Assembly: GCA_903830425.1 (NCBI GenBank)
Contig: CAIKTR010000038.1
Span: 1-64,000 of the forward strand
DNA from: an uncultured Opitutia bacterium
Lineage (GTDB): Bacteria; Verrucomicrobiota; Verrucomicrobiia; Opitutales; Opitutaceae
Direction: 5' to 3'
Length of the DNA: 64,000 nucleotides
A program made the translations under genes and the position numbers. The notes beneath the pieces were generated by a model, which was not told where the DNA came from, searched no databases, and saw only the letters and a list, made by a program, of their open reading frames with translations. Positions 50,922 to 60,285 of this stretch are shown here, in pieces. How positions within the stretch are numbered: position 1 is the first letter of the stretch; each line of letters begins with the position of its first letter.

Positions 50922-51164
50922 GGGGGCTGAAGCTATTATTACGGACGTAGCTGGCAAGCCGGCAATTACGCAAAATACAGGCGTCATTCCTCCGGGATTA
51001 AATCGGGGCACTCTGAGCTAGGAGGCAATCTCGCCACGTGATGTTCCCACGCCTTCGTGCTGGGTAAATTCCCCTGCAGCTGATTGGAAATTCTCCAGTC
51101 CAAAATACTTGTCGCTAACCGACCGCAAACCCACGTTCCGCGTCGCGATTCTCATTTTACCCCT

Positions 51165-51356
51165 ATGAATTTCAATGCGTTTCTCGGTTTGTTCGTGTTG
51201 GCGGCCATGGTTGCCCTGGCTTTGTTGATCAAACCCCTCCGGAAAACCATGGGGCTTCTGCTCGTGATTCTCGGCGGCATCTTTTGCCTCACGGCCATCG
51301 GACTGGTCATTGGGGTTCCGATGATTCTCGTGGGAGGAATCCTGCTCTTTGTCTAG
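51165..51356 (+). CDS. Small two-TM membrane protein (63 aa), hypothetical
   Basis: MNFNAFLGLFVLAAMVALALLIKPLRKTMGLLLVILGGIFCLTAIGLVIGVPMILVGGILLFV. Confidence 0.6.
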   Translation: MNFNAFLGLFVLAAMVALALLIKPLRKTMGLLLVILGGIFCLTAIGLVIGVPMILVGGILLFV

Positions 51357-51520
51357 CCGATCGGTCGCCACCGGTCTGGCTCGTGGCATTTGCCTCTTGC
51401 CCAGTTTGCGGTGGGTGCATCACAAACCGCGCCGGCTAAGCCCATGGAACATTCCGAGAGGTTTCGAAGTCACTTAAAAATTCGCTCCTGCACTCGCCGC
51501 GCATCCTTACCCCTGGATTC

Positions 51521-53995
51521 ATGAATTTCCCCTGCTGGCTGGTTGAACTCAGGTTGCTCACCCGCGGTGAACGTTTCCGCGCCCCCGTCGCCGTGCTCGC
51601 GGCGATCCTGCACGGGACCCCGGCGGTCCGGACCACGGTCGCGGCCGCCGACTATGTCCTGGCCTCTCCCATCGTGGCGCTGCTCCGCGCGGTCGTGGCG
51701 TCATCGGCGGTGCTGGGCGCGTACGACTCCTTGGCCGGGGCCACCAGCACGGCGGCCGTTCTGACCTCGGATATCCCCTTTCCCGCGAAGATCGATGCCG
51801 GGCAGCCGTTCAAAATGGTGCTGTCCGTGTCCGGCACGGCGGTGAGCTTTGCCCAGTCCTGGGACGTCAACAACACCCTGCCGCCCGGCCTCACCGTGGA
51901 GGGCGCCGTGCTTACCGGCGGCATTTGGGTGATCAATGACGCGAATCCCACGAAAGGCATCCTGACCATCTCGGGCACGCCGACGACTCCCGGCGTCTAC
52001 AGTCTCGTGGCGCATGCGTGGCAGGGCACCTACCGGTCGGGCAGCGTGACCTCCGGCCTGAGCACGATCACGGTCAACGCCGTCGTCGGCACGGTGCCCG
52101 CGCTCACGTCGCAGCCGGTCAGCCAGTCCGTCTATGAGGATGCCCGCGTCACGTTCAGCGTCACCGCGACCGGTTATCCCACGCCCAGCTACCAGTGGCG
52201 CAAGGACGGCCAGCCGCTGGCCGGGGCGACCAGTTCCTCCTTCGCCCTGGCGGCCGCCCTGGTCGCCGACAGCGGCAGTTACACCGTCGTGGTGAGCAAT
52301 TCCACCGGGAGCGTCACGAGCAATGCGGCGGCGCTGACGGTCACGGCGGTCAACCGGGTCCAGACCCTCACCGGCCAGCCGTGTGCGCTGACCGTCCTGG
52401 CGGGGAGCAGCCTCAGCCTGAAGGTGGGGGCCGGCGGCACGCCGCCGCTGACTTACCAGTGGTACAAGAATGGCACGGCGATCAGCGGGGCCACCGCGAC
52501 AACCTACACGATCGGAACGGTGGCCGTCGCGGATGCCGGCAGCTACACGGTCGTGGTCAGCAATTCCTCGGGTAGTGTGACCAGTGGCGCCGCCGCGCTC
52601 ACCGTCGACGCGTTTGCCACCGCCCCCGTCCTCACCAGTCAGCCGAGTGCGCAGGCGGTGACGGCCGGAGGCAGCGTCAGCTTCACCGTGGCCGCCGCGG
52701 GCACCGCGCCCCTGGCCTACCAATGGCGGCGCGAGGGCCAGGCGATCAGCGGGGCCACCGCGGCCACCTACACGATCGCCGCCGCCGCCGCCGGCGATGC
52801 CGGCAGCTACACGGTGGTGGTGAGCAATGCCCAGGGCAGCGTCACGAGCAGCGCCGCGCTCCTCACCGTCCACGCCTCCATCGTGTCCCCGGCCATCAGC
52901 AGCCACCCGAGCTCGCTGGCCGTGACGGCCGGCAGCAGCACGAGCCTGACCGTCGGCGCCAGCGGCACGGCGCCCCTGACTTACCAGTGGTACAAAAATG
53001 GCTCGGCCCTCGGCGGGGCCACCGCGGCCACGTACCTGATCCCGGCGACGGCGGTCGCGGACGCCGGCAGCTACACGGTGACGGTGGTCAATGCGGCGGG
53101 CAGCGCGACAAGCCATGCCGCGACCCTCACGGTGAGCGCCGCCGCTCCCGGCGACGTTCCGACCCGGCTGACGAATTTGTCGGTGCGGACCGGTGCCGGC
53201 ACGGGCGACAGCACGCTGATCGTCGGGCTGGTGGTCGGCGGGGCGGGCACCGGTGGTTCCAAGCCGCTGCTCCTCCGCGCGGTGGGGCCCACGCTGGCCA
53301 GCTACGGGGTGACCGGCACGCTGACGGACCCGAACCTCGACTTCATCCCGCAGGGGGCGGCGACCCCCCTGGCGACGGATGACAACTGGGCCGGCGACGC
53401 CCAGATCAGCTCGGTGGCCAACGCCCTCGGCGCCTTTCCCATGGTCAGCCCCACCAGCAAGGACGCGGCGCTGAGCCTGACCCCGGCCAGCGGGGTTTAC
53501 TCCGTGAAAGTCACCGGGGTCGGCGGCACCACCGGCATCACGCTGGCGGAGATTTACGACGCCTCCGGCACGGCGTTCACCGCCAGCACCCCGCGGCTCA
53601 TCAATGTCTCGGCCCGCGCCCAGGTCGGCACCGGCGACGGCGTGCTGATCGCCGGTTTTGTGATCGACGGCACCGCGTCCCGCACCGTGCTCATCCGCGC
53701 GGTCGGGCCCACCCTGGGAGCCTATGGGGTGGGGGGCGCGCTGGCCGATCCCCAGTTGGAACTGACCCACACCGTCAGCGGGGCCACCGTGGTCGTGGCC
53801 AGCAACGACAACTGGGGCGGGGACGCGACGATCTCATCGGTGGCGTCCGCCGTCGGGGCTTTCGCGCTCAGCAGTGCGAACAGTCAGGACGCCGCGATCC
53901 TCGTGACCCTGCCGCCGGGTGTCTATTCGGCCAAGGCCTCGGGCACCGGCAGCACCACCGGCGTGGCCCTGATTGAGGTGTATGAGGTGCCGTAG
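51521..53995 (+). CDS. Ig-like repeat surface/extracellular protein with two C-terminal tandem repeats
   Basis: At least four Ig I-set-like repeats (LTYQWYKNGTAISGATATTYTIGTVAVADAGSYTVVVSNSSGSVTS) then two copies of an about 130-aa module (LIVGLVVGG...LLLRAVGPTLASYGVTGTLTDPNL / VLIAGFVIDG...VLIRAVGPTLGAYGVGGALADPQL). Confidence 0.85.
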   Translation: MNFPCWLVELRLLTRGERFRAPVAVLAAILHGTPAVRTTVAAADYVLASPIVALLRAVVASSAVLGAYDSLAGATSTAAVLTSDIPFPAKIDAGQPFKMVLSVSGTAVSFAQSWDVNNTLPPGLTVEGAVLTGGIWVINDANPTKGILTISGTPTTPGVYSLVAHAWQGTYRSGSVTSGLSTITVNAVVGTVPALTSQPVSQSVYEDARVTFSVTATGYPTPSYQWRKDGQPLAGATSSSFALAAALVADSGSYTVVVSNSTGSVTSNAAALTVTAVNRVQTLTGQPCALTVLAGSSLSLKVGAGGTPPLTYQWYKNGTAISGATATTYTIGTVAVADAGSYTVVVSNSSGSVTSGAAALTVDAFATAPVLTSQPSAQAVTAGGSVSFTVAAAGTAPLAYQWRREGQAISGATAATYTIAAAAAGDAGSYTVVVSNAQGSVTSSAALLTVHASIVSPAISSHPSSLAVTAGSSTSLTVGASGTAPLTYQWYKNGSALGGATAATYLIPATAVADAGSYTVTVVNAAGSATSHAATLTVSAAAPGDVPTRLTNLSVRTGAGTGDSTLIVGLVVGGAGTGGSKPLLLRAVGPTLASYGVTGTLTDPNLDFIPQGAATPLATDDNWAGDAQISSVANALGAFPMVSPTSKDAALSLTPASGVYSVKVTGVGGTTGITLAEIYDASGTAFTASTPRLINVSARAQVGTGDGVLIAGFVIDGTASRTVLIRAVGPTLGAYGVGGALADPQLELTHTVSGATVVVASNDNWGGDATISSVASAVGAFALSSANSQDAAILVTLPPGVYSAKASGTGSTTGVALIEVYEVP
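52105..53140 (+). repeat. Tandem Ig-domain coding repeats, about 260-bp period
   Basis: Near-identical DNA blocks cttaccagtggtacaaRaatggc and gatgccggcagctacacggt recur within the gene. Confidence 0.75.
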
Positions 53996-54089
53996 GTGGA
54001 CGCCTCGCCGGGTGCGACCAGACGGCGGGCCGGTGGGGGGAACTGATTCGAGGGTTGCGCTGAAAACGCGACTCGGACACGGTGTGCCG

Positions 54090-54728
54090 ATGATCAAAAA
54101 GGCCAAGGCCGGCGCCAAACGGAATCCCGAACGGACCAAGGGGCGTCTGTTGCGGGCGGCGATCCGGTTGTATTCGGCCAAGGGTTTTCATGGGGTCGCG
54201 GTCGACGAGATTGTCGAGCTGGCCGGGACGAACAAGCGGATGGTCTACCACTATTTCGGCAGCAAGCAGGGCATCTACCTCGCCGCGCTCGTCGAGGTGT
54301 TCAGCCGGCTTGCCCAGGTGGAGATCCACGCGCTGGAGGATACGGCGCCACCGGACGAGAAGCTGCAGCACCTGCTGGCGGCCAACTTCAAGTTTCTCGA
54401 TGAGAACCCGGAGTTTGTCCGCTTGCTGCTGTGGGAAAACCTGGCGGAAGGCCGGCACATCAGCCGCCACCCCGAGCTGGTGAACAAGAATCCGTTCATG
54501 GACCGCTTCCGCGCCATCATCCACGAGGGCGTGGCCCAGGGGATCTTCCACGCGCCGCGCGACATCAAGCACCTCCTGATCAATATCATCGCGCTCTGCT
54601 TCATCTACTACTCCAACCACTTTTCGCTCGCGATCAGCCTGCGGGTGAAGCTCGACAGTCCGCGAAATCGCGCGCTGCGCCTCACCCAGGCGACCGACCT
54701 GCTGTTCCGCGGGCTCAAGGCCAAGTAG
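54090..54728 (+). CDS. TetR-family transcriptional regulator
   Basis: GRLLRAAIRLYSAKGFHGVAVDEIVELAGTNKRMVYHYFGSKQGIYLAAL. Confidence 0.93.
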   Translation: MIKKAKAGAKRNPERTKGRLLRAAIRLYSAKGFHGVAVDEIVELAGTNKRMVYHYFGSKQGIYLAALVEVFSRLAQVEIHALEDTAPPDEKLQHLLAANFKFLDENPEFVRLLLWENLAEGRHISRHPELVNKNPFMDRFRAIIHEGVAQGIFHAPRDIKHLLINIIALCFIYYSNHFSLAISLRVKLDSPRNRALRLTQATDLLFRGLKAK

Positions 54729-54808
54729 GCCGCGCCGCGGGCCGCCGCGGAGATCGGCACGGACCGGTGCCGCCGGACGATTGGCTTGAACTTAATCGAC
54801 GGGAGATT

Positions 54809-54822
54809 TAACCATCTGGTTA
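54809..54822. promoter_or_regulatory. Perfect 6-2-6 palindrome, operator candidate
   Basis: TAACCA-TC-TGGTTA between the TetR gene and the Tat-exported protein start (54828). Confidence 0.4.
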
Positions 54823-54827
54823 CCCCC

Positions 54828-56738
54828 ATGGCTAATCTCACGCGCCGCGCTTTCGTCCGCACCACCTCCTTGCTGGCCGCCAGTCTGCCCGCGGCCTCGC
54901 TGCTCCTGCCGCGCCTGGGCCTGGCTGCCCCCGCCTCGGCCCGGGTTGGCGGCGGCATCGAGCGTCAGGCCTTCCGGGCCTACCTGGTGCGGGCGCTCGA
55001 GGCCAAGCTGGGCCCGATCCTCGCCCTGGCCCGGCCGAACGGCCAGTTCGGCACCGAGCCGTGGATCGTGCGCGACCAGGATGCCATCCTGACCCTGGCG
55101 CTGCTCTACCAGTGCGAGGGCGGCCCGCACTACAAGGACCCGCAGCTGCTCGAACGCATTGCGGCGGGCGGGCGCTACCTGCGGGCCCGGCAGGATGCCA
55201 AGGGCATGTACCCCTTCGACAAGAAGGACGGATCCAACTGGGGGCCGATCTACATGCCGTGGACCTATCTCCGCTGGATCGTCACCTTCCAGCTCATGGC
55301 GGCCGACTTCGCCCCGGCGGATCGCGCGATTTGGGCCGAGGGCCTGAAACTCGGCTACGCCGGGATCGCCGCGACCGAGCTCTCATCGCGCAGCGGCATC
55401 TATCCCGGCCCGCTGACCGGCCATCCGCCGCTCAAGCCGGGCGAGGTCATCCCGTGGATTCATAACATCCCCTGCCACCACGCCGCCGGCCTGTTCATCG
55501 CGGGGCGTCATTTCGGCCGGCCCGACTGGCAGCAGCAGGCCCGGGAGTACATCCAGCTGGTGGTGGCCGCCCAGTCGGAGCATGGCTGGTGGACCGAGCA
55601 CAGCGGCCCGGTCGTGCTCTACAACCGCGTCTACCTCGAGGCGCTCGGGGTCTATTACGCGCTCAGCGGCGACGCCGGCGTGCTGCCTGCGCTGGAGCGC
55701 GGCAACCGCTACCACCTCAACTACCTCTACCCCAACGGGGCGATGATCGAGACGGTGGACGAGCGCAATCCCTCCGAGCCGCTCAAACTGGTTCGCGGTC
55801 CCCAGGGCGCCGCCCGCTACCTCCCGCCGCACATCGGCATTCATCCGGGCCTGTATTGCACCGACGAGGGCCGGGCGCTGCTGGCGCACCAGTTTCCGCT
55901 CGTGGCGGAGCGGGATCCGGCGGAACTCGATTCCGCGGAGTTCCTGTATCTGTTCCTGCCGGCGACCGACGCCGGGCTGGCCTACACCACCGCGCCGGCC
56001 CGCCGGTTCCGCATGGGGGGCGACGCCCTGATCGCCCGCGAAGACCCGTGGCTGGTCAGCCTTTCCGCCTACTGCTGCCCGCGCACCGGCAACCGCTTCA
56101 TCCAGGACCGGCAGAACCTGATCAGCATTTATCACCGCGACGCCGGCCTGATCCTCGGCGGCGGCAACACCAAGCTGCAGCCGCTCTGGAGCACCCTGAC
56201 AGTGGGCGACCCCCGCCTCCTCACGCCGGTGGGGGCCAAGCGCGACACGAACCTGGCCCCGACCGTGGCGGTGGCCTACACCCCGGAACACTGCGTCATC
56301 GCCGAACCCGGCCCCCAGCGCTGGACGCAACGGATCTCCGCCGCCGGTGCCGTGGTCGAACTGGCCTGCGAGATCGTCTCGGCCACCGCGCTGCGCCTCG
56401 GCGCCACCCTCGTGCAGGCCGCGCCGGATGGACGCCCGGCGGCGGTCCACCTCACCTTCCTGCCTTACCCGGAATCCCCGGTGGTGTTTTCCGACGGCGC
56501 GCGAGCGGACATCGCCGGCGCCTGGTGGGAAAAGACCGGGGTCACCCAGCTGCGGCATCATGTCTGGCAGCTGGACCTGCCAGCCGCGGCGCGCATCGCC
56601 TGCCCCGTGCTGCCGCACAACCCGTACACGACGGACGGCCATGCCGAGGCGGCGGAGGGTCGCCTCGTCGTCTCCCTGCCGCTGGAGCGCCTCGGCGTGA
56701 CCTGCCCGCTGACGCTGACCATCGGTCGTCCCGCCTAG
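54828..56738 (+). CDS. Tat-exported putative glycan-active (alpha/alpha-toroid, heparinase/lyase-like) protein
   Basis: Tat signal NLTRRAFVRTTSLLAASLPAASLL; toroid-like helical region plus beta-rich C-terminus; family uncertain. Confidence 0.6.
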   Translation: MANLTRRAFVRTTSLLAASLPAASLLLPRLGLAAPASARVGGGIERQAFRAYLVRALEAKLGPILALARPNGQFGTEPWIVRDQDAILTLALLYQCEGGPHYKDPQLLERIAAGGRYLRARQDAKGMYPFDKKDGSNWGPIYMPWTYLRWIVTFQLMAADFAPADRAIWAEGLKLGYAGIAATELSSRSGIYPGPLTGHPPLKPGEVIPWIHNIPCHHAAGLFIAGRHFGRPDWQQQAREYIQLVVAAQSEHGWWTEHSGPVVLYNRVYLEALGVYYALSGDAGVLPALERGNRYHLNYLYPNGAMIETVDERNPSEPLKLVRGPQGAARYLPPHIGIHPGLYCTDEGRALLAHQFPLVAERDPAELDSAEFLYLFLPATDAGLAYTTAPARRFRMGGDALIAREDPWLVSLSAYCCPRTGNRFIQDRQNLISIYHRDAGLILGGGNTKLQPLWSTLTVGDPRLLTPVGAKRDTNLAPTVAVAYTPEHCVIAEPGPQRWTQRISAAGAVVELACEIVSATALRLGATLVQAAPDGRPAAVHLTFLPYPESPVVFSDGARADIAGAWWEKTGVTQLRHHVWQLDLPAAARIACPVLPHNPYTTDGHAEAAEGRLVVSLPLERLGVTCPLTLTIGRPA

Positions 56739-56763
56739 TCGCTGCCCCGCCTCGCCCCGCGCC

Positions 56764-57579
56764 ATGCCTCCCGACCTGCCGCCCTCCGCCGGCCCGCCGG
56801 CCCAGCCCTCGGATCCGGCGGTTCATTCCCTGCGCGGACGCTGTGCCATCGTCACCGGCGCGTCCCGCGGCATCGGCCGGGCCATTGCGCTGGCCTACAC
56901 TCGCGCCGGCGCCCAAGTCGTGATCAACCACGCCCCGGACCAGGCCGTGCCCCAGGACCTGCTCGACCTCATCGCCGCCGAAGGCGGCCAGGCAGTGGCG
57001 GTCCAGGCGGACGTCGGCCGGTCCGCCGACCAGGAGCGGCTGCTCGCCGCCGCCCTCACGCACTTCGGCCGGATCGACATCCTCGTCAACAACGCCGCGA
57101 TCAAGGGCAAGGCCTCGTTTTTGGAGGTGACCGAGGCGACCTGGGACGAGGTCATGCGCACCAACCTGCAGGGCCCCTACTTCCTCGCCCAGCGGGTCGC
57201 CCGGGAGATGCTCCGGGCGGGCACGCGCGGCCGCATCATCAATTTGTCGAGCCTGCACGAGTCCAAGCCGCTGCGCGGATCCTCGGTCTACAGCATCTCC
57301 AAAAGCGGCCTGGCCATGCTGACGATGACGCTGGCCCTCGAGCTCGCCCGCCAGGGGATCACGGTCAACAGCATCCTGCCGGGGTCGTATCTGACCCAGA
57401 TGAACCTGCTGGCGCTGAACGATCCCGCCCGCAAGGCCGACGCAGACAACTGGGTCCCGGTCGGGCGCATGGGCCTGCCGGAGGATCTGGTCGCGACGGC
57501 CGTCTTCCTCGCCGGACCGAATTCCGACTACATCACGGGCAGCTGCATCCGGGTCGATGGCGGCCTGAGCCTGGTCTAG
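56764..57579 (+). CDS. SDR-family oxidoreductase (3-oxoacyl-ACP reductase/glucose dehydrogenase-like)
   Basis: GRCAIVTGASRGIGRAIALAY; ILVNNAA; YSISKSGLAMLTMTLALELA; DYITGSCIRVDGGLSLV. Confidence 0.92.
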   Translation: MPPDLPPSAGPPAQPSDPAVHSLRGRCAIVTGASRGIGRAIALAYTRAGAQVVINHAPDQAVPQDLLDLIAAEGGQAVAVQADVGRSADQERLLAAALTHFGRIDILVNNAAIKGKASFLEVTEATWDEVMRTNLQGPYFLAQRVAREMLRAGTRGRIINLSSLHESKPLRGSSVYSISKSGLAMLTMTLALELARQGITVNSILPGSYLTQMNLLALNDPARKADADNWVPVGRMGLPEDLVATAVFLAGPNSDYITGSCIRVDGGLSLV

Positions 57580-57607
57580 GCCGAGTCGCGCCGGGCTCAG
57601 ATGATAG

Positions 57608-57621
57608 TAACCGTTCGGTGC
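57608..57621. promoter_or_regulatory. Degenerate copy of the 6-2-6 palindrome upstream of the UroD-like gene
   Basis: TAACCG-TT-CGGTGC, core ACCG-TT-CGGT perfect. Confidence 0.25.
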
Positions 57622-57726
57622 GGATAATGCGCGGAACGCCGGGTGTGCGCTCGACAGGCCCCCGGGGGGCAGGCAGGATGACGGCCGTCGGTCAGGAGCG
57701 CGGGGCTTCCGGACCGCCCCAGCCCC

Positions 57727-58866
57727 ATGGCGAAAACCACTATGACCGGTCGGCAACGCATCCTCACCACCATCCGGCACGAGGAGCCGGACCGGGTCCC
57801 CGTCGCCCCGCGCGTCTGGGCGTGGCTGATGGCCGAATACGGCGCGCAGGACCTCGCCACGCACCTCCGCGCCTTCCCGGACCTCGATCAAATGTACCCG
57901 GTCGACGACGGGACGCTGAACACGCTGGATGTGTTTCCCGACACCTACGACCTGCCGGAGGTCCGGGTGGAACAACGCAAGTACCCGGAGGGTGATTTTG
58001 TCGCGGTTGAGCGCACCTTCCACACGCCCGCCGGAAAATTGTCCGACCGCATCCTCGTCCCCCCCGACGGCCGCGAGTTCGGGGTGACACCGAATCCGGT
58101 GCGGACGGAGCACCTGGTGAAGGGCCCGGAGGACCTGGCCGCGCTGCCCTACGTGCTCGCGCCGGTGAACACGCGGTACGACTTCCTGGCGGCCCTGCGC
58201 ACGCAGCTGGGCGACCGCGGGGTGCTGATGGTGGTGGTCCGTTGCGCGCTCGACCACAATGCGGGGCATGCCCGCGAGCTGGCGGACCTGATGGTCGACT
58301 ACTACGACAACCGGCCGTTATTCGACGCGTTGATCGGCCTGTTTCACCGCCGGTCCCTGGCCCAGGTCCGGGCCGCGCTCGAGGGCGGCGCCGAGGTGAT
58401 TTTCGGCACGTGGTACTTCGCCTCGCTGTCCGCCGGCTGGTCCCCGGCGATCTTCGCCGAGGTCTTCGTGCCGCTGATCCGCGAGCACGTGGAACTGACG
58501 CACCGCTACGGGGCGCTCTATGACTACTATGACGATGGCCGGCTGGCGGACTCGATGGAGCTGATCGCCGGCACGGGGGTGGATGTGCTCGAAACCTGCA
58601 CGCCGCCCCCGACGGGCGATTTCGATCTGGCGCGCGCGAAGCGGGTGATCGGCCGCACCACCACGCTGAAGGGCTACATGGACCTGCTCCATGTGATCAA
58701 GAACGGGACGCCGGACACGATCGATGCGGCGGTGCGCGTCGCGATGGAGGTCGGCAAGCCGGGCGGCGGCTTCATCATCGGCAGCTCGGACAGCATCCGC
58801 GAAGGCACGTCGCGGGAAAACCTCGCGGCCTATTTTTCCGCGTGCCGCCGGCATGGGGCGTACTGA
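57727..58866 (+). CDS. Uroporphyrinogen decarboxylase (URO-D)/MtaA-like family protein
   Basis: TGRQRILTTIRHEEPDRVPVAPRVWAWLM...; URO-D fold C-terminus TTTLKGYMDLLHVIKNGTPDTIDAAVRVAMEVGKPGGGFIIGSSDSI. Confidence 0.85.
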   Translation: MAKTTMTGRQRILTTIRHEEPDRVPVAPRVWAWLMAEYGAQDLATHLRAFPDLDQMYPVDDGTLNTLDVFPDTYDLPEVRVEQRKYPEGDFVAVERTFHTPAGKLSDRILVPPDGREFGVTPNPVRTEHLVKGPEDLAALPYVLAPVNTRYDFLAALRTQLGDRGVLMVVVRCALDHNAGHARELADLMVDYYDNRPLFDALIGLFHRRSLAQVRAALEGGAEVIFGTWYFASLSAGWSPAIFAEVFVPLIREHVELTHRYGALYDYYDDGRLADSMELIAGTGVDVLETCTPPPTGDFDLARAKRVIGRTTTLKGYMDLLHVIKNGTPDTIDAAVRVAMEVGKPGGGFIIGSSDSIREGTSRENLAAYFSACRRHGAY

Positions 58867-58918
58867 CCGTCCGAGCCGGGGATTTGACTTGCGGCCCGCA
58901 CTCGGCCATCACCACGCC

Positions 58919-60238
58919 ATGCGTCGCCTACTCCTGTCGTTGTGCGCCTTGGTTGGACTGTGGTTGATCGGTGTCGGCCCCGCAGGCGCCAAGCCTCCCC
59001 TCGCTGAGGTCACGGAGCGCGCGGAAAAGGGCAATGCCAAGGCCCAGTTTACCCTCGGCGAGATCTATGCGAACGGCGACGGCGTCGTCGAGGACCCGGT
59101 CGAGGCGGTGCGCTGGTATCAGAAATCCGCCGCGCAGGACTACACCCGGGCGCAGGCCGCCCTCGGCTACATGTACAGCGTCGGCCACGGGGTGGGGAAG
59201 GACAGCGCCGAGGCCGTGCGGTGGTTCCGGCTGGCGGCGGAGAAGGGCCACGCCACCGCCCAATACAATCTCGGGATCAAGTATCAGACGGGCGACGGGG
59301 TGGAGAAGGACAGCGCCGAGGCGGCGAAGTGGTACCTGCTGGCGGCCGACCAGGGCACGGGGCACGCCAAGGCCCGGTACAATCTCGGGGTGATGTACGC
59401 GACCGGCGACGGGGTGCAGAAGGATCCCCTCGAGGCGGTCCTGTGGTATCGGAAGGCGGCGGAGCTCAATTACGCCAAGGCCCAGGCCAATCTCGGCTTC
59501 ATGTATGCCACGGGCGACGGCGTCCGGCGGGATCCGGCGGAAGCGGTGGCCTGGTACCGCAAGGCGGCCGACCAGGGTGACGCGACCGCACTGTACAATC
59601 TCGGGGTCATGGCCGCGGTGGGCGACGGCGTGCCGAAGGATCTGGTGCAGGCCCACGTGTGGATGAAGGAAGCCGGCGCGCAGGGCGACAAGAACGCCCG
59701 TCCCAACCTGGAGGCGATCGAGCAAAAGATGACCGCGGAGCAGAAGGCGGAAGCCCAGCAGCTGACGTCCACGGCCCGGAAGGCCGAACACAAGGCTCGT
59801 CCGTCCGGCTGGTATGCCAAATTTCGACCGGGGGCGGGTGCCCGCCTCAGGTTCCAGGCCGACGGCCGCTGCACGACAGCGGAGGAAGGCGCCTTCTGCC
59901 GCTTCGGGATCTGGGTGGCCGCGGCGGGTCCCGAGGCGGAGGTGGAACTCTTGCCCACGGCGGAAGATCCGGCGGCGGCCGACGCCAAACTCGCGACCTA
60001 TCGTGCGATTGTGCTGCAGCGCTCGGATGAGATGGTCGTGCTGAAGGTGGTGACGGATCCGGCCCGGCAGGAGCAGAGCGTGGAGATCTTCACTGTCTTT
60101 CCGAAGACCGGCCTCGGTTTTGTGACGATCTGCAGCGCGGACGGCCAGAGCCGGGTGGATCCGCGCAACCCGGGTGCGGCGGACACGACGAAGGCGGGAG
60201 CGAGCGGATCCGTCACGCCGCTGGTCCGGGCGGACTGA
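58919..60238 (+). CDS. Secreted Sel1-like repeat (TPR-type) protein with extra C-terminal domain
   Basis: Signal peptide; repeats such as AKAQANLGFMYATGDGVRRDPAEAVAWYRKAADQGD; last about 140 aa unassigned. Confidence 0.88.
   Translation: MRRLLLSLCALVGLWLIGVGPAGAKPPLAEVTERAEKGNAKAQFTLGEIYANGDGVVEDPVEAVRWYQKSAAQDYTRAQAALGYMYSVGHGVGKDSAEAVRWFRLAAEKGHATAQYNLGIKYQTGDGVEKDSAEAAKWYLLAADQGTGHAKARYNLGVMYATGDGVQKDPLEAVLWYRKAAELNYAKAQANLGFMYATGDGVRRDPAEAVAWYRKAADQGDATALYNLGVMAAVGDGVPKDLVQAHVWMKEAGAQGDKNARPNLEAIEQKMTAEQKAEAQQLTSTARKAEHKARPSGWYAKFRPGAGARLRFQADGRCTTAEEGAFCRFGIWVAAAGPEAEVELLPTAEDPAAADAKLATYRAIVLQRSDEMVVLKVVTDPARQEQSVEIFTVFPKTGLGFVTICSADGQSRVDPRNPGAADTTKAGASGSVTPLVRAD
58995..59700 (+). repeat. 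Sel1 coding repeats, 108-bp period (one unit longer)
   Basis: About six 36-aa units; one unit carries a 2-aa insertion (ADQGTGHAKARYNLG). Confidence 0.75.
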
Positions 60239-60285
60239 GTCCGAGCCGGACGCTGGGAGCGCTGCCCTGCCGGTGATCCGGCCGA

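Noticed and set aside
51395-51480. c-di-GMP (GEMM)-like riboswitch upstream of the Ig-repeat gene
   Set aside because: Fragments such as CACAAACC and CCGGCTAAGCC are only loosely similar; the required two-stem architecture with tetraloop/receptor was not identifiable.
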